From NCBI GenBank assembly GCA_003427395.1, contig BFEA01000371.1:554144-600471 (forward strand): 46,328 nucleotides of DNA, read 5' to 3'. The notes beneath the pieces were generated by a model. The model was not told the origin of the DNA, did not search any database, and saw only the letters and a program-made list of their open reading frames with translations. The DNA is from Chara braunii (taxonomy: Eukaryota > Streptophyta > Charophyceae > Charales > Characeae). Of the stretch, positions 10,781 to 20,937 are shown one piece after another. The position numbers were made by a program, and so were the translations under genes. Numbering within the stretch: position 1 is the stretch's first letter; each line of letters starts with the position of its first letter.

Positions 10781-10940
10781 TCTCCCTTTTTTTTTTTTTT
10801 TTTAATAACAGGTTCTTATGACCCTGGCTCCTTGTCCGTTCTGGGGAGTCACTGCGTTCACAATAGTAAAATACATCATTTACACACTCGTCTTTCCGTT
10901 TGGCCAAAATATCCCTGAGCAGCATTGACTGCTCCATCTG
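10644..10940 (-). mobile_element. LINE-type 3' end with poly-T (minus-strand tail) and flanking direct repeats
   Basis: Two poly-T runs (10733-10779, 10787-10803) precede GGTTCTTATGACCCTGGCTC and a TTCTGGGGAG block. The same terminal block follows poly-T at 25.03 kb, where it is the 3' end of a LINE, and occurs at 12.43 and 41.79 kb. Read on the minus strand it is a 3' UTR followed by poly-A. A 21-bp direct repeat AATAGTAAAATACATCATTT lies at about 10648 and 10863. Confidence 0.55.
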
Positions 10941-11301
10941 TCAGGAGGATTGACTGCTGACTTTTGCTCTTCTCATGTATTCTTCTCAGGTTCCGTCTGT
11001 GAACCTGTGAGCTCTGGCAGAGTCTGGCTATTCACATCAAGAATCACAAGAAGGCAGCCTTTCTTCCCCTCCTACTTCCGTCCTTGAGTTCGTCTAATCG
11101 TATCCTGTCATGCCCCCCTCCACCAATGTGGCCATCCTTCTGGTCATCACGCCCTGGTTGCGCTCTGAGATCCCTCTGTCTGGGAGTTCTTCTCCTACCA
11201 ACAAGTACACCTTAGCCTTTGCAGGGGGGACCCCTGCAAGCAGAGCTACTCTCACAATTAAGGGGATGCATGTTGCTCCTTGCCCTAATCGGCGGTGGTC
11301 A

Positions 11302-11779
11302 GGGAGTAGGGTGGGGCCGCTGGTGGGGTAGGGGGCGGGTAATGCAAAGACCAAGCATTTTTGTGTCAGTAGCTGCAGCTCCCATGTACTTCCCCCGCCC
11401 CCATGGAGCAACAGCAGTGTCTATGGCCAGCACTCTCCCACACACCACACACAATCCAGGGAGTAGGGTGGGGCCACCGCTGGGGGGAGGGGGGGGTTGG
11501 TGGGGGCGGCTCACACAAATACCGAGCATTTTGCTAGTAGGTGCGCCTCCCATCTACCTCCGCCACCCCCATTGAGTAACAGCAGTGTCTATGGCCAGCA
11601 CTCTCCCACACACCACACACAACCCAGGGAGTAGGCTGGGGTCGCCAGTGTGGTGGGCGGGGCCAGCTAAGGCGAAGACCGAGCATTTTGCCAGTAGCTG
11701 CGCCTCCCATCTACTTTGCCCCCATCAAGTAACAGCAGTGTCTATGGGCAGCACTCTCCCACACACCACACACAACCCA
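11302..11779. repeat. Three-copy tandem satellite, 157-168-bp unit
   Basis: Units start at 11302, 11459 and 11627 with GGGAGTAGGGTGGGG or a close variant. They share CGAGCATTTTG, AACAGCAGTGTCTATGG and CACTCTCCCACACACCACAC. Each unit has a G-rich left half and a CA-rich right end. The third copy runs out in (CA)n near 11779. Frames through it are not conserved between units, so I regard it as non-coding. Confidence 0.85.
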
Positions 11780-11838
11780 CACACACAGGACACACGCACA
11801 CCCCTGATGGGCAAAGACCCTATCAATACGCAACGTGG

Positions 11839-11962
11839 GGAGCAAGCCAACTATCTCAGTTGGTTGGCACCAAGAGTGCCACAGGTGGGCAGTGGGGATT
11901 GAACCCACGACCTCTTGAATGCCACTTGCATGCCTAGCCAACTGAGCTAGGCCGCTTGCTCC
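11839..11962 (-). mobile_element. tRNA-like SINE with inverted 5' halves
   Basis: The minus strand carries an intact-looking pol III promoter: A box TAGCTCAGTTGG (complement of 11938-11949) and B box GGGTTCAATCCC (complement of 11895-11906), at normal tRNA spacing. On the plus strand the left end holds a second A-box-like TATCTCAGTTGG. The outer ends GGAGCAAGC (11839-11847) and GCTTGCTCC (11954-11962) are exact inverses. The element is thus two tRNA 5' halves facing each other. A related copy with the same two-ended layout is at about 42.43-42.58 kb. Confidence 0.65.
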
Positions 11963-11983
11963 TGCCTGGGAGCTGCTTCTTCT

Positions 11984-12560
11984 TCTTCTTTTTTTTTTTT
12001 TCTTTTTTTTTTTTTAAGTAAGCTACATTCTTCTCGCAATTTTACCTCACACTACCTACCTACCACTACTACTAATTATAGTCGTACGGGGAACCCCGTC
12101 ACAGCCACAACCGCGTCCACGAGAGAACACAGAAGCTGCACCAGACCTGCAGGTGGGCGATCCCAGCCAGGGGACAGCCGGTAGCATCAGGGACCATGCC
12201 AACAGGGCCAATCCCTGTGCCTCCCCTACGAACATCAGCAGACTCTGCTCAATGCCGGTCTGGGGATCCAGTGGCCTATCGTTGGCCTCATGTACCTTCC
12301 TGGGCAAGCTTGTCTGGGAGTTCTGCCTCTTTAGTGGATTTCTTTTCTTTCCCCTTCTTCCGCCCCCCTCCCCCCCCCCTCTCCTCAGAAGACCCCCCTT
12401 CCACCAGATCTCTGATCAACTGAAACAGGTTCTTATGGCCCCGGCTCCACTGGCCAGTCCAATGCATACATGAAGTACCCGGTAACTACCCCACTCATCC
12501 GCTTCCCCAGGTTACGTCCCAGGGAACCCTGACAGCATTGATTTGCTTCCACTGGAAGGA
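11984..12560. other. Poly-T run, minus-strand LINE-like 3' end and unassigned sequence
   Basis: A T-rich run (about 11988-12015) is followed by a proline-rich minus-strand ORF (12056-12307) of no clear family. At about 12428 the block GGTTCTTATGGCCCCGGCTCC matches the LINE 3' end seen at 10.8 and 25.0 kb. I cannot place element borders. Confidence 0.4.
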
Positions 12561-12770
12561 TTGACTGAATTTGACTGTCATGTGAGCCCATGCCGAGAAC
12601 CAAACCCGCCCCCTAATTCATCTACCTCCTTGAATAAAAAAGTCTTCAAAAGTCAGCCAGTATTATCCCTCTCAGCTCACTAACGCCAACCGCCTGGTGA
12701 CTCAGTGTCTGCAAGGATATCCCTCCACTGCCTGGTGGTGTTCAGTTGGTTAGGCACGCAAGTGGCATTC

Positions 12771-12868
12771 AGTTGGTTAGGGTGAAGAAGAAGTGGTTGC
12801 ATTAAGTTGGTTAGGGTGAAGAAGAAGTGGTTGCATTAAGTTGGTTAGGGTGAAGAAGAAGTGGTTGC
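12771..12868. repeat. 34-bp minisatellite, about 2.9 copies
   Basis: Units AGTTGGTTAGGGTGAAGAAG followed by AAGTGGTTGCATTA start at 12771, 12805 and 12839. Just upstream (12743-12770) a divergent piece contains GGCACGCAAGTGGCATTCAG, which resembles the body of the tRNA-like SINE at 11.9 kb. The array may have grown from a SINE copy. Confidence 0.85.
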
Positions 12869-13189
12869 CGCAGCACTTATTTTTTTTGTTTTTGTATTCT
12901 TTTTGCCTTTTAGAAAAGCCAGGACGACGCCACTAGGGGGGGGGTGAGACGGGTTTCTGTAATTTTCCAGGCATTATTTCCCTCCAAATTTGGATTAGCA
13001 TTGTCCTATAGGGAAGGGAGGCTGCTGTGTCCTCTCCCACAGGGGACCCTCTTCTTCTTGGTTGGGGACCAAATTTTGTGCCATCTGTGGGGAGACCTAA
13101 AGACCCATGTCTCTAGTCGGTCTCTCCCATGTCAACTGACTCTGCAACCTCTACAATTGTGGGGTTAGTTTTTCTCACAGGCGCCACTC
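12869..13189. other. Unassigned stretch
   Basis: T-rich then mixed sequence. It may be the 3'-terminal part of the LINE fragment that follows (minus strand), but I cannot recognise protein motifs in it. Confidence 0.3.
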
Positions 13190-13829
13190 GATTGTCTTTC
13201 CCCAGTTCATTTTTATTTCTGATGCTAGTTTAAAGGCTTCCATAGCTCGGACCAGTGCGGTAACAGAAGAGTCCGAGGCTCGAATGAAGACCGTCAGGTC
13301 ATCTGCAAACATAATGACTGTAGGGAACTCTATATGATGAGCATTGCTGACGTTGATTTTTTAAAATTTTCTTTCAAGTCCAGGGTGTTGGATGGGTCCT
13401 TGCAGAGGAGGGATGCTATGGCTTCCATTACCGAAAGCGAGATTGGAGGGGCCAGGGGGTCACAGGGATGCTATGGCTTCCATTACAGAAAGCGAGATTG
13501 GAGGGGCCAGGGGTCACCCTGTCTCAGTGAATGGGAGATGGGGTAGCTATATGATATCATTTATTATTATTATTATTTATTTTTTTTGAAAAAACAACTC
13601 GGGGTTGTAACCTAACGGCTTCTGGTAGTAAGAGGTGATAAGAGCAACCCCCTGTGATACCGCCAACAGGCGGCTCCAGTCTATGATTGGTGGGGAGCAG
13701 CACCTGCTGGAAACCGGGTATACATCATTATAGATGATTCTCATTCATTCTCTGAAGTTGGGCCCCACCCGTCTTTTGCATGCTGGCATTGAGGAAGGCC
13801 CAATTGAGTTGATCCAACTTGATCGTTTC
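13190..13829 (-). pseudogene. LINE reverse-transcriptase fragment, LINE-D, interrupted
   Basis: Minus-strand RT remnant. At about 13205-13360 the frame reads a FADDLTVFIRASDSS-type catalytic block (the FADD box of L1-like RT). About 13400-13560 gives GDPLAPPISLSVMEAIAS. About 13741-13829 gives the upstream YDQV...GPTSEN segment. The PLAPP region is duplicated: a 55-bp unit starts at 13410 and again at 13465, shifting the frame. Between the two RT parts lies a foreign piece at about 13557-13737 with a poly-T left end, similar to the 3' end of the neighbouring LINE-C, so a short truncated LINE copy landed here. The fragment is dead and extends only from the finger/palm region. Confidence 0.7.
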
Positions 13830-16800
13830 TTTTTTTTTTTTTCCAACATCCACCGTGCCTGCTAGTATGGGTGATACGAGCATCCCCTACTAACAGCACA
13901 GTTCTGAAGGCTCTGATGAGTCTGAACTTGTTGGTGGGGAGCTGCACCTGCTGGGAAGTGGGCCCAGTGTCCCTTATACCCTTATATGAAGTATTGGTAC
14001 AGGGCCTACAGGCGAAAGATTTTGCAAGCAGTACTGCTAAATTGCAGGAAGGCCTGGCTCTTCGGCCTGTACCCAGGCCGCCTGATAGGTCTGCTAATCC
14101 TAGCTGCCCCCTCCCTTCTAAGCCTTTCTACGCTTCTCTCCTGTACCATTGCAGTTTCACAAGGACCTGATCCGAGGGGGGGAAGGGGTCTGGGAAAAGT
14201 TCGGGGGCTCTTAATGGGATGCTTGGATCAATCTGCCACGACTCGTGAAAACTAAGACTGAAGTCCTTCCTTGGGAAGGGCTCACCCAATCCTCCCCTGG
14301 CCAATCCACATGTGCCATTCAACCACCCCTGTTGCCCCCCAGCCAGTCCGAGCAGAACTTGGTGAGTTCGTTTCTGATGTCCTGTCTTTGTGATAATTGG
14401 TGTATTTTGTCTGATGCTGTCTTCCATTGGGCTCTTAATTCGGTTTGGATGGCTTGACAGATAGTTGCAGAGACTTCCTTCCCCTCCACCCTTATCCCCT
14501 CTAATGCATGTATGCAGCGCTTCCACTACAGGCCCCAGAGCACTGCCTTCCAGTGCAAGCAGGATTGCTGCAATGCTGGAGGTCTCAGGTGCGTGCTATG
14601 CGTCCAGGAGGAGGGCTTTCCAGTCCCATGGCCAGTCCAGACCTGTTCCTAGTTGCCTCCAAATACGGCCCCACCATCGCCAGGTCTGGACAGAGCGGGC
14701 ATTGAAGGAACATGTGTTCAATCGTCTCCCTTATTCTGAGACTGGGGAAGGCATCCTGGCAGAATTTGCACCTCGGAAGGGCAAGACCGTTCTGTTTGAG
14801 GTGTGAGTGCTCTATCAGCCAGTCGTTAGTGGGGAGACATCTGTGGGCTATTGCCACTGCAGGGAGGGGAACTTGGCTGGTCTTTCCTTCGTCCCCTGGA
14901 ACCATTTAATGCCTCTCAGGTAATCCCTGCAGAGATTCAGGTGCCTGGTTCAGCAATCCTTCACTATTACGTGGATGTCTCCTCTAGGTTGCAGCAGCCG
15001 ATACGTGGCCTTGACCACTAGTGTGTGGAGCCGCTGTGGGTGCTGGGCCCTGCCTGTTTGCCAGATCCATTCCGCCGGGTCAAAGGCGGGGGATGGGAGG
15101 GGAACGTCTGGTCAGTAGGCCAGCCATCCTGTGTTGTTGTTGAGCGCAGCACCGTGATTCAGTATAGGTTCTCTTGTTGGGTGTCACTCCACTCTATCTA
15201 GGTGGGTTCTGCTCAGCGAGCTGTCCCTGTTTACTAGAAGTGGTTCATGAGGGCGTCTTCAAGCCCCACCATTACTATGCTACTGACAACACGGGGGTCT
15301 CCCCTCACCAATACCCTCACCGCTACCCAGTCCGACTCGCTGAGGTCCGGGCCTTTCCTTAGTGAGATGCAAAGTTGATCCAAATGCTCCTCAATCCGGT
15401 GTGCATACCTGAGGTGTTTGTGCAGCCGTTTGGGCTGTTCTCCAATCATTCTTCTCTGAGTCTCATATGTATCCCAATCTGAGACCCCCGTGCTTTACCC
15501 ATGTGCTCCACCAGGGGTCGGAGCTACAGAAGATGCAGCCTTGCTTGTCCATGATCGCATGGTTGCGGAAGAGTGGTTGTCGAATGACCTCGTCGGAACG
15601 GGCCAGGGCTGGCTTATCTGGAAGTGGCAGATGGCACCAGATTTTGAGGAGGGTGGTCCATAAGTTGTCCCCGGCCAGGTCCCTCCTGGCTGCCCCGCAC
15701 TCCCCTTGCTCCGCGGGGTGGAGCTGGCGCCAGATTTTGAGGAGGGTGGTCCATAAGTTGTCCCTGGCCAGGTCCCTCCTGGCTGCCCAGTGCTCCCCTT
15801 GCTCCGTGGGGTCGGGCTGTGCTTGGGGAAATGCCGTAAGCTGTCCTCCAACCATGTGACCAGGTCAGTCTTTAGGTAGTGGTGGGAGCAAGCGTACGGA
15901 TCTGCTCTAGGGGTAGGTCCCTCCATGTAGTGCTAACACCCTGCTCCTGGTGGGTCCAATTATCCAATATGCCTAGTCCCCCTTCAGTTTTGGGCTGAAT
16001 GAGGAAGTCCCATACCACCTGCCTGATGACATGTTCTTTCTCATGATCTCCCCTTCATAGGAAGGCTGCAATTGCCCTTTGCGACTTCTGGTGTTCCCTT
16101 GGACAGCCCCCAGATCGCCGATTTGTACCAGAGGGAGGCCAACACTACGTTATTTATTACTAGTGATCTGCCAATGATTGAGGTTTGCTTCACCTTCTAC
16201 TGGGACATCTTCTCTAGAGCCGGTCTCATGATCCACTCGTCGTTTCCAGCAGGCCTACCTTGGGCACTTAGCACCCTTATCTGGGATTCAAGTGGGAAGG
16301 GTGGTCGGGCGAGCACCCCCCTGGGAGTAGATCCACCAGCCTTGGGCTTTGCTGCTCCAATTGACTTTCATATCTGAAACTTGGGATAATCTTTCCATAG
16401 TTTGCTTCTTCCATGCTGCCATCGGAGGCTTCCGCCATGATTGTGAGGTCATCGGTAAACATGGAGTACACCAGGATTGCCTCTTGTGGGAATCCAGCCA
16501 CCCGAAGCCTCCAAATATTCGTAGCAGTTCTGATTAGGAAGGCAGCCAATGAGTCTCCTTATTTGACGGAGCACTACAGTCTGATATCCGGAGTTAGGAG
16601 ACCATTGACCTATACCTTTGTAGTGGCGTTGTGGTGGAGTATTCTCACCCATTCCCTAAATTTCGATCCAAAGTTAAGTTTCAAGAGGCATTGGTCGAGG
16701 AAGCCCCATCCACATGGTCGTAGGCATTTTGAAAGTCAACGAAGATTAGGGCCGCGTTGTGCTTGGATTTGCGTGCTAGCTTGACCATCTCATTGACCAA

Positions 16801-17815
16801 TAGCACGTTGTCCTGGATGTTCCTTCCTCGCATAAAACCTGTGTGGGTTGGGTGGATGATGGCTTCTATCACCGGGAATATATGGTTTGCCAAGGCTTTT
16901 GCTAGCATCTTGTAAACCACCGTGAGGAGGGTGATGGGGCAGTAATTCCGGATGTTGAATTTGACCCCCTTTTAATATAGCAGCGTCAAGAGTCCTTGCC
17001 CTGCTAGCTCTTCCATATTGTCGGTGGCCTTGACCTGCCGATAGGAGAACCATTGCATCACATTGTTCGTCTGTGACGTGCCAAAAAGGTAAGGCTGTTG
17101 TTGAACCAAGCAATATGATTCGTGTCTGTCCCTTGTGAAGCATTAGTACTTCCAGCCATATGCGAGATAGTGCCTAAATTGGTGTCACTGCAGCAGTGAG
17201 GCGTTCAATTTTTAAAAACTTAGACCTTGGTGCGGTTTCTTGCAGAATGTGAGGATGTTTACACACATTTTGTGGTCGACCCCTGGCCAAGGCCTCCTGG
17301 GAAAGATGGCTAAGGCTTGCAGCGCCTTGTCCAAGTCCTCTGAGATCAGGATAAGGTCTATCCTTGACCTAGATTGATGGGGGTTTCCGCTGTTCCTAAT
17401 GCACGAGAAGAAACACTCTTGGGGTTGGGACGGAGGAAAGGTGCCAAAGAGATGCTCAAAGTTGCACAATTGTTGGATCATGCGCTCATCCTTCTCTATA
17501 TATGCTGGACACGGTGAGGGAGTGTGCCATCTCTTCAACCATCTGTCGGGGGCGGCGTTGAAGCCACGACCATGATCACTAGGATTCCAGCTGGGATTTG
17601 TGACCTGATCTTCTCGAAGAACTCTCTGCGCTCGCTTGCACTGTTTCGTCTGTAGATGTTGATGACATAGATGACCTCTAGTTCCAACATGAGCAGGAGT
17701 GAGATCCATCTGCCCTCCTCAGTGTCTGCTACGTAGTGCAGGAATTCAGCATGAGAGTCCGGGGAGACCCATATTGCCACCCCCGCTGAGCCGCTGCGTG
17801 GCGAATTTGCACAAA
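13830..17815 (-). mobile_element. LINE-C, L1-like ORF2 remnant with endonuclease, RT and Cys-His tail
   Basis: Read on the minus strand: an APE-type endonuclease (about 17815-17212) with GVAIWVSPDS, SRSRIDLILIS and the closing GVDHKMC (family SDH). Then RT pieces (about 17150-16277) with HPTHTGFMRGRNIQDNVL, FVDFQNAYDHV and FTDDLTIM. A C-terminal region (15926-15234) follows, then the zf-RVT motif CKFCQDAF...EHMFLQCPLC (14905-14585), a 3' UTR and a poly-A tail (T run 13830-13842). Domains sit in several frames, so the ORF has many indels. Its tail abuts the RT of LINE-D, which suggests insertion into that older copy. The 5' part (ORF1) is missing and gypsy-2 begins where it should be. Confidence 0.8.
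15633..15818 (-). repeat. In-frame 93-bp tandem duplication in LINE-C ORF2
   Basis: Units start at 15633 and 15726. The encoded 31-residue block carries AARRDLAGDNLWTTLLKIW in both copies. The period is divisible by three, so the duplication kept the frame open (15463-15855). It lies in the linker between RT and the Cys-His tail. Confidence 0.8.
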
Positions 17816-17890
17816 AATTCTGCCAAATGTGAAAATGACATGTTAGCCTATTCTACGATTACGCCACTGAGTGAGTTTTTTTAATTACTT
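17816..17890. other. Junction between LINE-C and gypsy-2
   Basis: The LINE-C endonuclease frame fades at about 17815 and the gag-like frame opens at 17891 after a TAA. No LTR or primer-binding site lies between them, so gypsy-2 has lost its 5' LTR and leader, by deletion or by a recombination joining the two elements. Confidence 0.5.
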
Positions 17891-18745
17891 CGCGAGCGAT
17901 TTGCAGATGTTACTCGGGGGCTTAAGGCCTCTGACAAGCTGCAAACTATCCACTCCCGCCAGTGGAGGAGTGCCAGGGCACTCAAGGGTGTCATGGATGA
18001 GTTGGTTGTCGTCCCTGGACATGGGGTGACTGAGTCACAATTGGTCCAATTATTCTTTCGTGCAATGCCTGTTGCTTTGCATGGACACTTTTTTTAAATG
18101 AATAAACAGCCTACCATGACCTATGACAAGTTGAGTAGGGAGGTAGTGGCTTTTGAAGCCCAGTCCATGCCAGCATCTACTTTCTGGCACAAAGATCATG
18201 ACAAGGGGCAGCAATGGAAGGGCCGTACCATCTCATGCCAAGTCAGGGCCAAGGATCATCCGATCCTTATGTTAGACGAGGGTGGTATGGAGTAGGTCCC
18301 CTACAATCAGATTGAGTGGAGCCTAGAGGAAAAGGACAATGGTAATAGTCAGGGGAGGACTTATGCTGCTGTCGCGGTTGGAGGGAGGCCACAAGGAAGA
18401 GGGAGAGGCCGGGGCCAAGGGGGTCAGGCCTTTGGTGGTCGAGGACAGGGCGATCAGCGGGTTGGCGGCAGAGGAAACCACCGAGAGGGAGGTAGGGGTC
18501 AAGGTCCCCCGCAAAACCGTCCTCGTTGTAATCAATCACCTCCCAGGAGGGGTGAATGGCACCCTGGCCTGCCGCAAGGCAGACCCTGGGAAGCGCTGGG
18601 CATGGAACAAACCATATGGCAGAGAAGAACAAATGCGGATCAGTGCATTTTCTGTGGTGATCCGGGTCACATTATCAAATACTGCCCCAAATATAGAGAT
18701 GCCCGACGAGCTGCTGCAGAGGCAGAAAAAGGCAACCTCTGGTAG
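17891..18745 (+). pseudogene. gag: gypsy-2 gag with CCHC zinc knuckle, two in-frame stops
   Basis: One frame runs from 17891 to the TAG at 18743-18745, broken only by TAA at 18095-18097 and TAG at 18293-18295. Order: a retrotransposon gag domain (SRQWRSARALKG...LVQLFFRAMPVALHGHF, then TYDKLSREVVAFEAQ), an Arg-Gly-rich region (about 18380-18510, many GRG/GGRG repeats, suited to RNA binding), and a zinc knuckle CIFCGDPGHIIKYC (about 18641-18682, C-x2-C-x4-H-x4-C). The N-terminus is truncated at the LINE-C junction. Both stops are single-codon changes in an otherwise open frame, so decay is not old. Gag would form the particle and package RNA. Confidence 0.85.
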
Positions 18746-18819
18746 GGGTCGCAACTGCCCTTACCCCTAGACCATGTGGAGAAGAGTGCGCGCACCATAG
18801 AGAAACTCCCAAACTACAT

Positions 18820-19771
18820 GTGTCTATGGCAGAGGTTGCTGGCCAGTGCCTAGGTAGCTGTCCAGAGACTGCTTGCGTTAGAGTCCCTCTAGGCACTTCC
18901 CTCACAAGTCTGGCAGAAGAGTTAAAAGAGAGGATGCCAGCCTGTGCCAAGATGAAGAAGGATGGGAAGGGACAACTAGTTTTGGTAAACGTAGAGGTCT
19001 TCAGAGGCAGGGTAGGGGCCCTTATAGACAGTGGGCCCACCCGAAGCTATATTAGCCGTAAAGCGCTGCAAAAGCTGAAATTGAATTTAAAAGTCCAATA
19101 TAGTCAGTATCCTCGCAGACAATCGCGCCATGCGAATCGAGGATTATGTCGAGGGAGTCCACACATATTTCCGCCTAGAGAAAGATGGGAAGGTAGAGAG
19201 AGTTCTCCATTCCCTGACTCTCCTCATAGAGGACAATCTCCCATTTGATATGGTCCTAGGAATGGACTGGGGAGCGGCAGCATGAGCCACACTCCATTTG
19301 AGAGAGCACGAGTGTAGGCTCCCTAGCCCATCAGGTGAAGTTAAGACTGCTCGCCTGTTTCATGTGTCAGGAGTAGACAACTCCTTAGCACATTGTTGCC
19401 TCAGCGCTCCTGCATTCGCAAGGTTAGTGAAGGAGCAACAACTAGAAGAACAAGTCTTTGTAGCCTATATTAGGCCAGTCACTGAACCTCAAGAGGAGGA
19501 ACCAATAGACCCCCGCATTGCCAAGCTGCTGGAAGAGTATGCAGATTTATCTGAGCCGCCTACAGGAGTAGTGCCACGACCAGTCCAACATTGCATTGAG
19601 ATAGAGCCTGGCAGTAGGACTCCTAAGGGAGCTGTATATAGAATGTCCCCAAGGGAGTTAGAGGAGTTGCACAAGCAATTAGACGAACTCCTCGAGAAGG
19701 GTTGGATTAGGCCTAGTTCGTCTCCGTTTGGAGCGCCTGTTCTGTTCGTCCCGGTTACGAATGTGCATTGA
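18820..19771 (+). pseudogene. gypsy-2 aspartic protease and start of reverse transcriptase
   Basis: The frame at 18820-19248 carries the protease active site ALIDSGPTRSYIS (DSG form of the D-T/S-G triad). A frameshift near 19100 moves the next part to another frame, which shows LPFDMVLGMDW, the usual flap/second conserved strand. A TGA after GAAA (about 19283-19285) then breaks it. The frame at 19298-19771 gives the RT entry with SEPPTGVVPRPVQHCIEIEPG, YRMSPRELEELHKQLDELL and GWIRPSSSPFGAPVLFV. It ends in a frameshift exactly before the CIDYR box. The protein cannot be made as one chain. Confidence 0.85.
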
Positions 19772-19805
19772 CTATAGGGGTCTTAACGCCGTCACAATAA
19801 AGAAT

Positions 19806-19875
19806 GCCGAACCACTGCTCCGGATAGATGATCTGTTGGCGCCGAACCACTGCTCCGGATAGATGATTTGTTGGA
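19806..19875. repeat. 35-bp tandem duplication inside gypsy-2 RT
   Basis: GCCGAACCACTGCTCCGGAT begins at 19806 and again at 19841, with one mismatch in the following GATGAT(C/T)TGTTGG. The 35-bp length shifts the frame between RT blocks 1 and 2. Confidence 0.9.
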
Positions 19876-20818
19876 TCGGGTGCAGGGTTACAAGTATTTC
19901 TCCAAGATAGACTTAAAGTCAGAGTGTCACCAGATAGAGGTGCATCCTGATGATCAGTACAAGACAACGTTCATGACTAGATACGGGCACTACGAGTTTA
20001 TAGCGATGCCCTTTGGACTAACCAACGCACCGACCACATTTCATTGCTACATGAACGATTTGTTTAGGTCGTGTTTAGATAGATTTGTGATAGTGTATCT
20101 AGATGATATTCTGGTGTTTAGAAAGACCCTCCAGGAGCACGAGGCTCATCTGAGGCAGGTCTTTGAGAAGCTGAGAGAAGCTAACTTCAAGATCAACGCA
20201 AAGAAGTGTGAGTGGGCCAAGACGCAGGTATTGTACTTGGGCCACATGTTAGATGGAGATGGCATAAAGCTTGAGGACAACAAGATAGCAACGATTCGAG
20301 ATTGGCCAACTCCCCGCACATTGATAGAGTTGCGGTCATTCCTAGGATTGGCGAACTATTACAGAAAGTTCGTGAGGAACTTCTCTACCATCACTGCTCC
20401 CCTTCGCAGATTGCTAAAGAAAGAAGCAATCTGGAAGTGGGACCAAGATTGTACATCGACCCTAAAGAAGTTGAAGCGGGCTTTGATAGAATACCTAGTC
20501 CTCAAGGTAGTTGATCCATCCTTACCCTTTGTTGTCACCATTGATGCTAGTCGGTATGGTATAGGTGCTGTTCTACAACAAGATGATGGCAATGGGTATA
20601 GAGCCATAGAGTTCATGCCCGCTAGGATGCCTTCAGAGAAGGTAGCGACATCAACCTATGAGAGGGAACTCTACGCTCTCAGGCAAGCNTTAGACCACTG
20701 GAAGCGCTACTTGCTTGGAAGGCGCTTCAGAGTCTATTCCGACCACGAAACATTGAGATGGTTGAAGATGCAGGCCAAAATGACACCTAAGCTGGGCCGC
20801 AGAGATAGATCTGTTTGA
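19868..20818 (+). pseudogene. gypsy-2 reverse transcriptase (palm) and RNase H
   Basis: This 316-codon frame continues RT after the 35-bp duplication. It has FSKIDLKSECHQI (first catalytic Asp), MPFGLTNAPTTFHCYMNDLF, the active site FVIVYLDDILVF, LGHMLDGDGI and FLGLANYYRKFVRNFS. RNase H follows, with FVVTIDASRYGIGAVLQQ (catalytic Asp), ERELYALRQ (catalytic Glu) and FRVYSDHETLRWL. Base 20689 is N. The expected KPGKxNxxADALSR end is shifted out of frame after 20790, although its remnant can be read in the DNA up to 20870. Key RT and RNase H residues are present, so the damage is by frameshift rather than by loss of active sites. Confidence 0.9.
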
Positions 20819-20937
20819 AGCTCAAGCCAATCAAAGGAAAGTATAATGTAGTTGCGGACGCTCGTAAGTAGGAGAGCGATTACTTTGGAGCGATAGTACA
20901 GGATATAGGGAGAGACCTGCAACAAAAAGTCAAAGAA

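Noticed and set aside
12771-12868. 34-bp repeats as a CRISPR-like array
   Set aside because: The units are directly adjacent with no spacers, and the setting is eukaryotic; it is a minisatellite.
12771-12868. TTAGGG within the minisatellite as telomere-like repeats
   Set aside because: The word occurs once per 34-bp unit, not as a tandem hexamer or heptamer.
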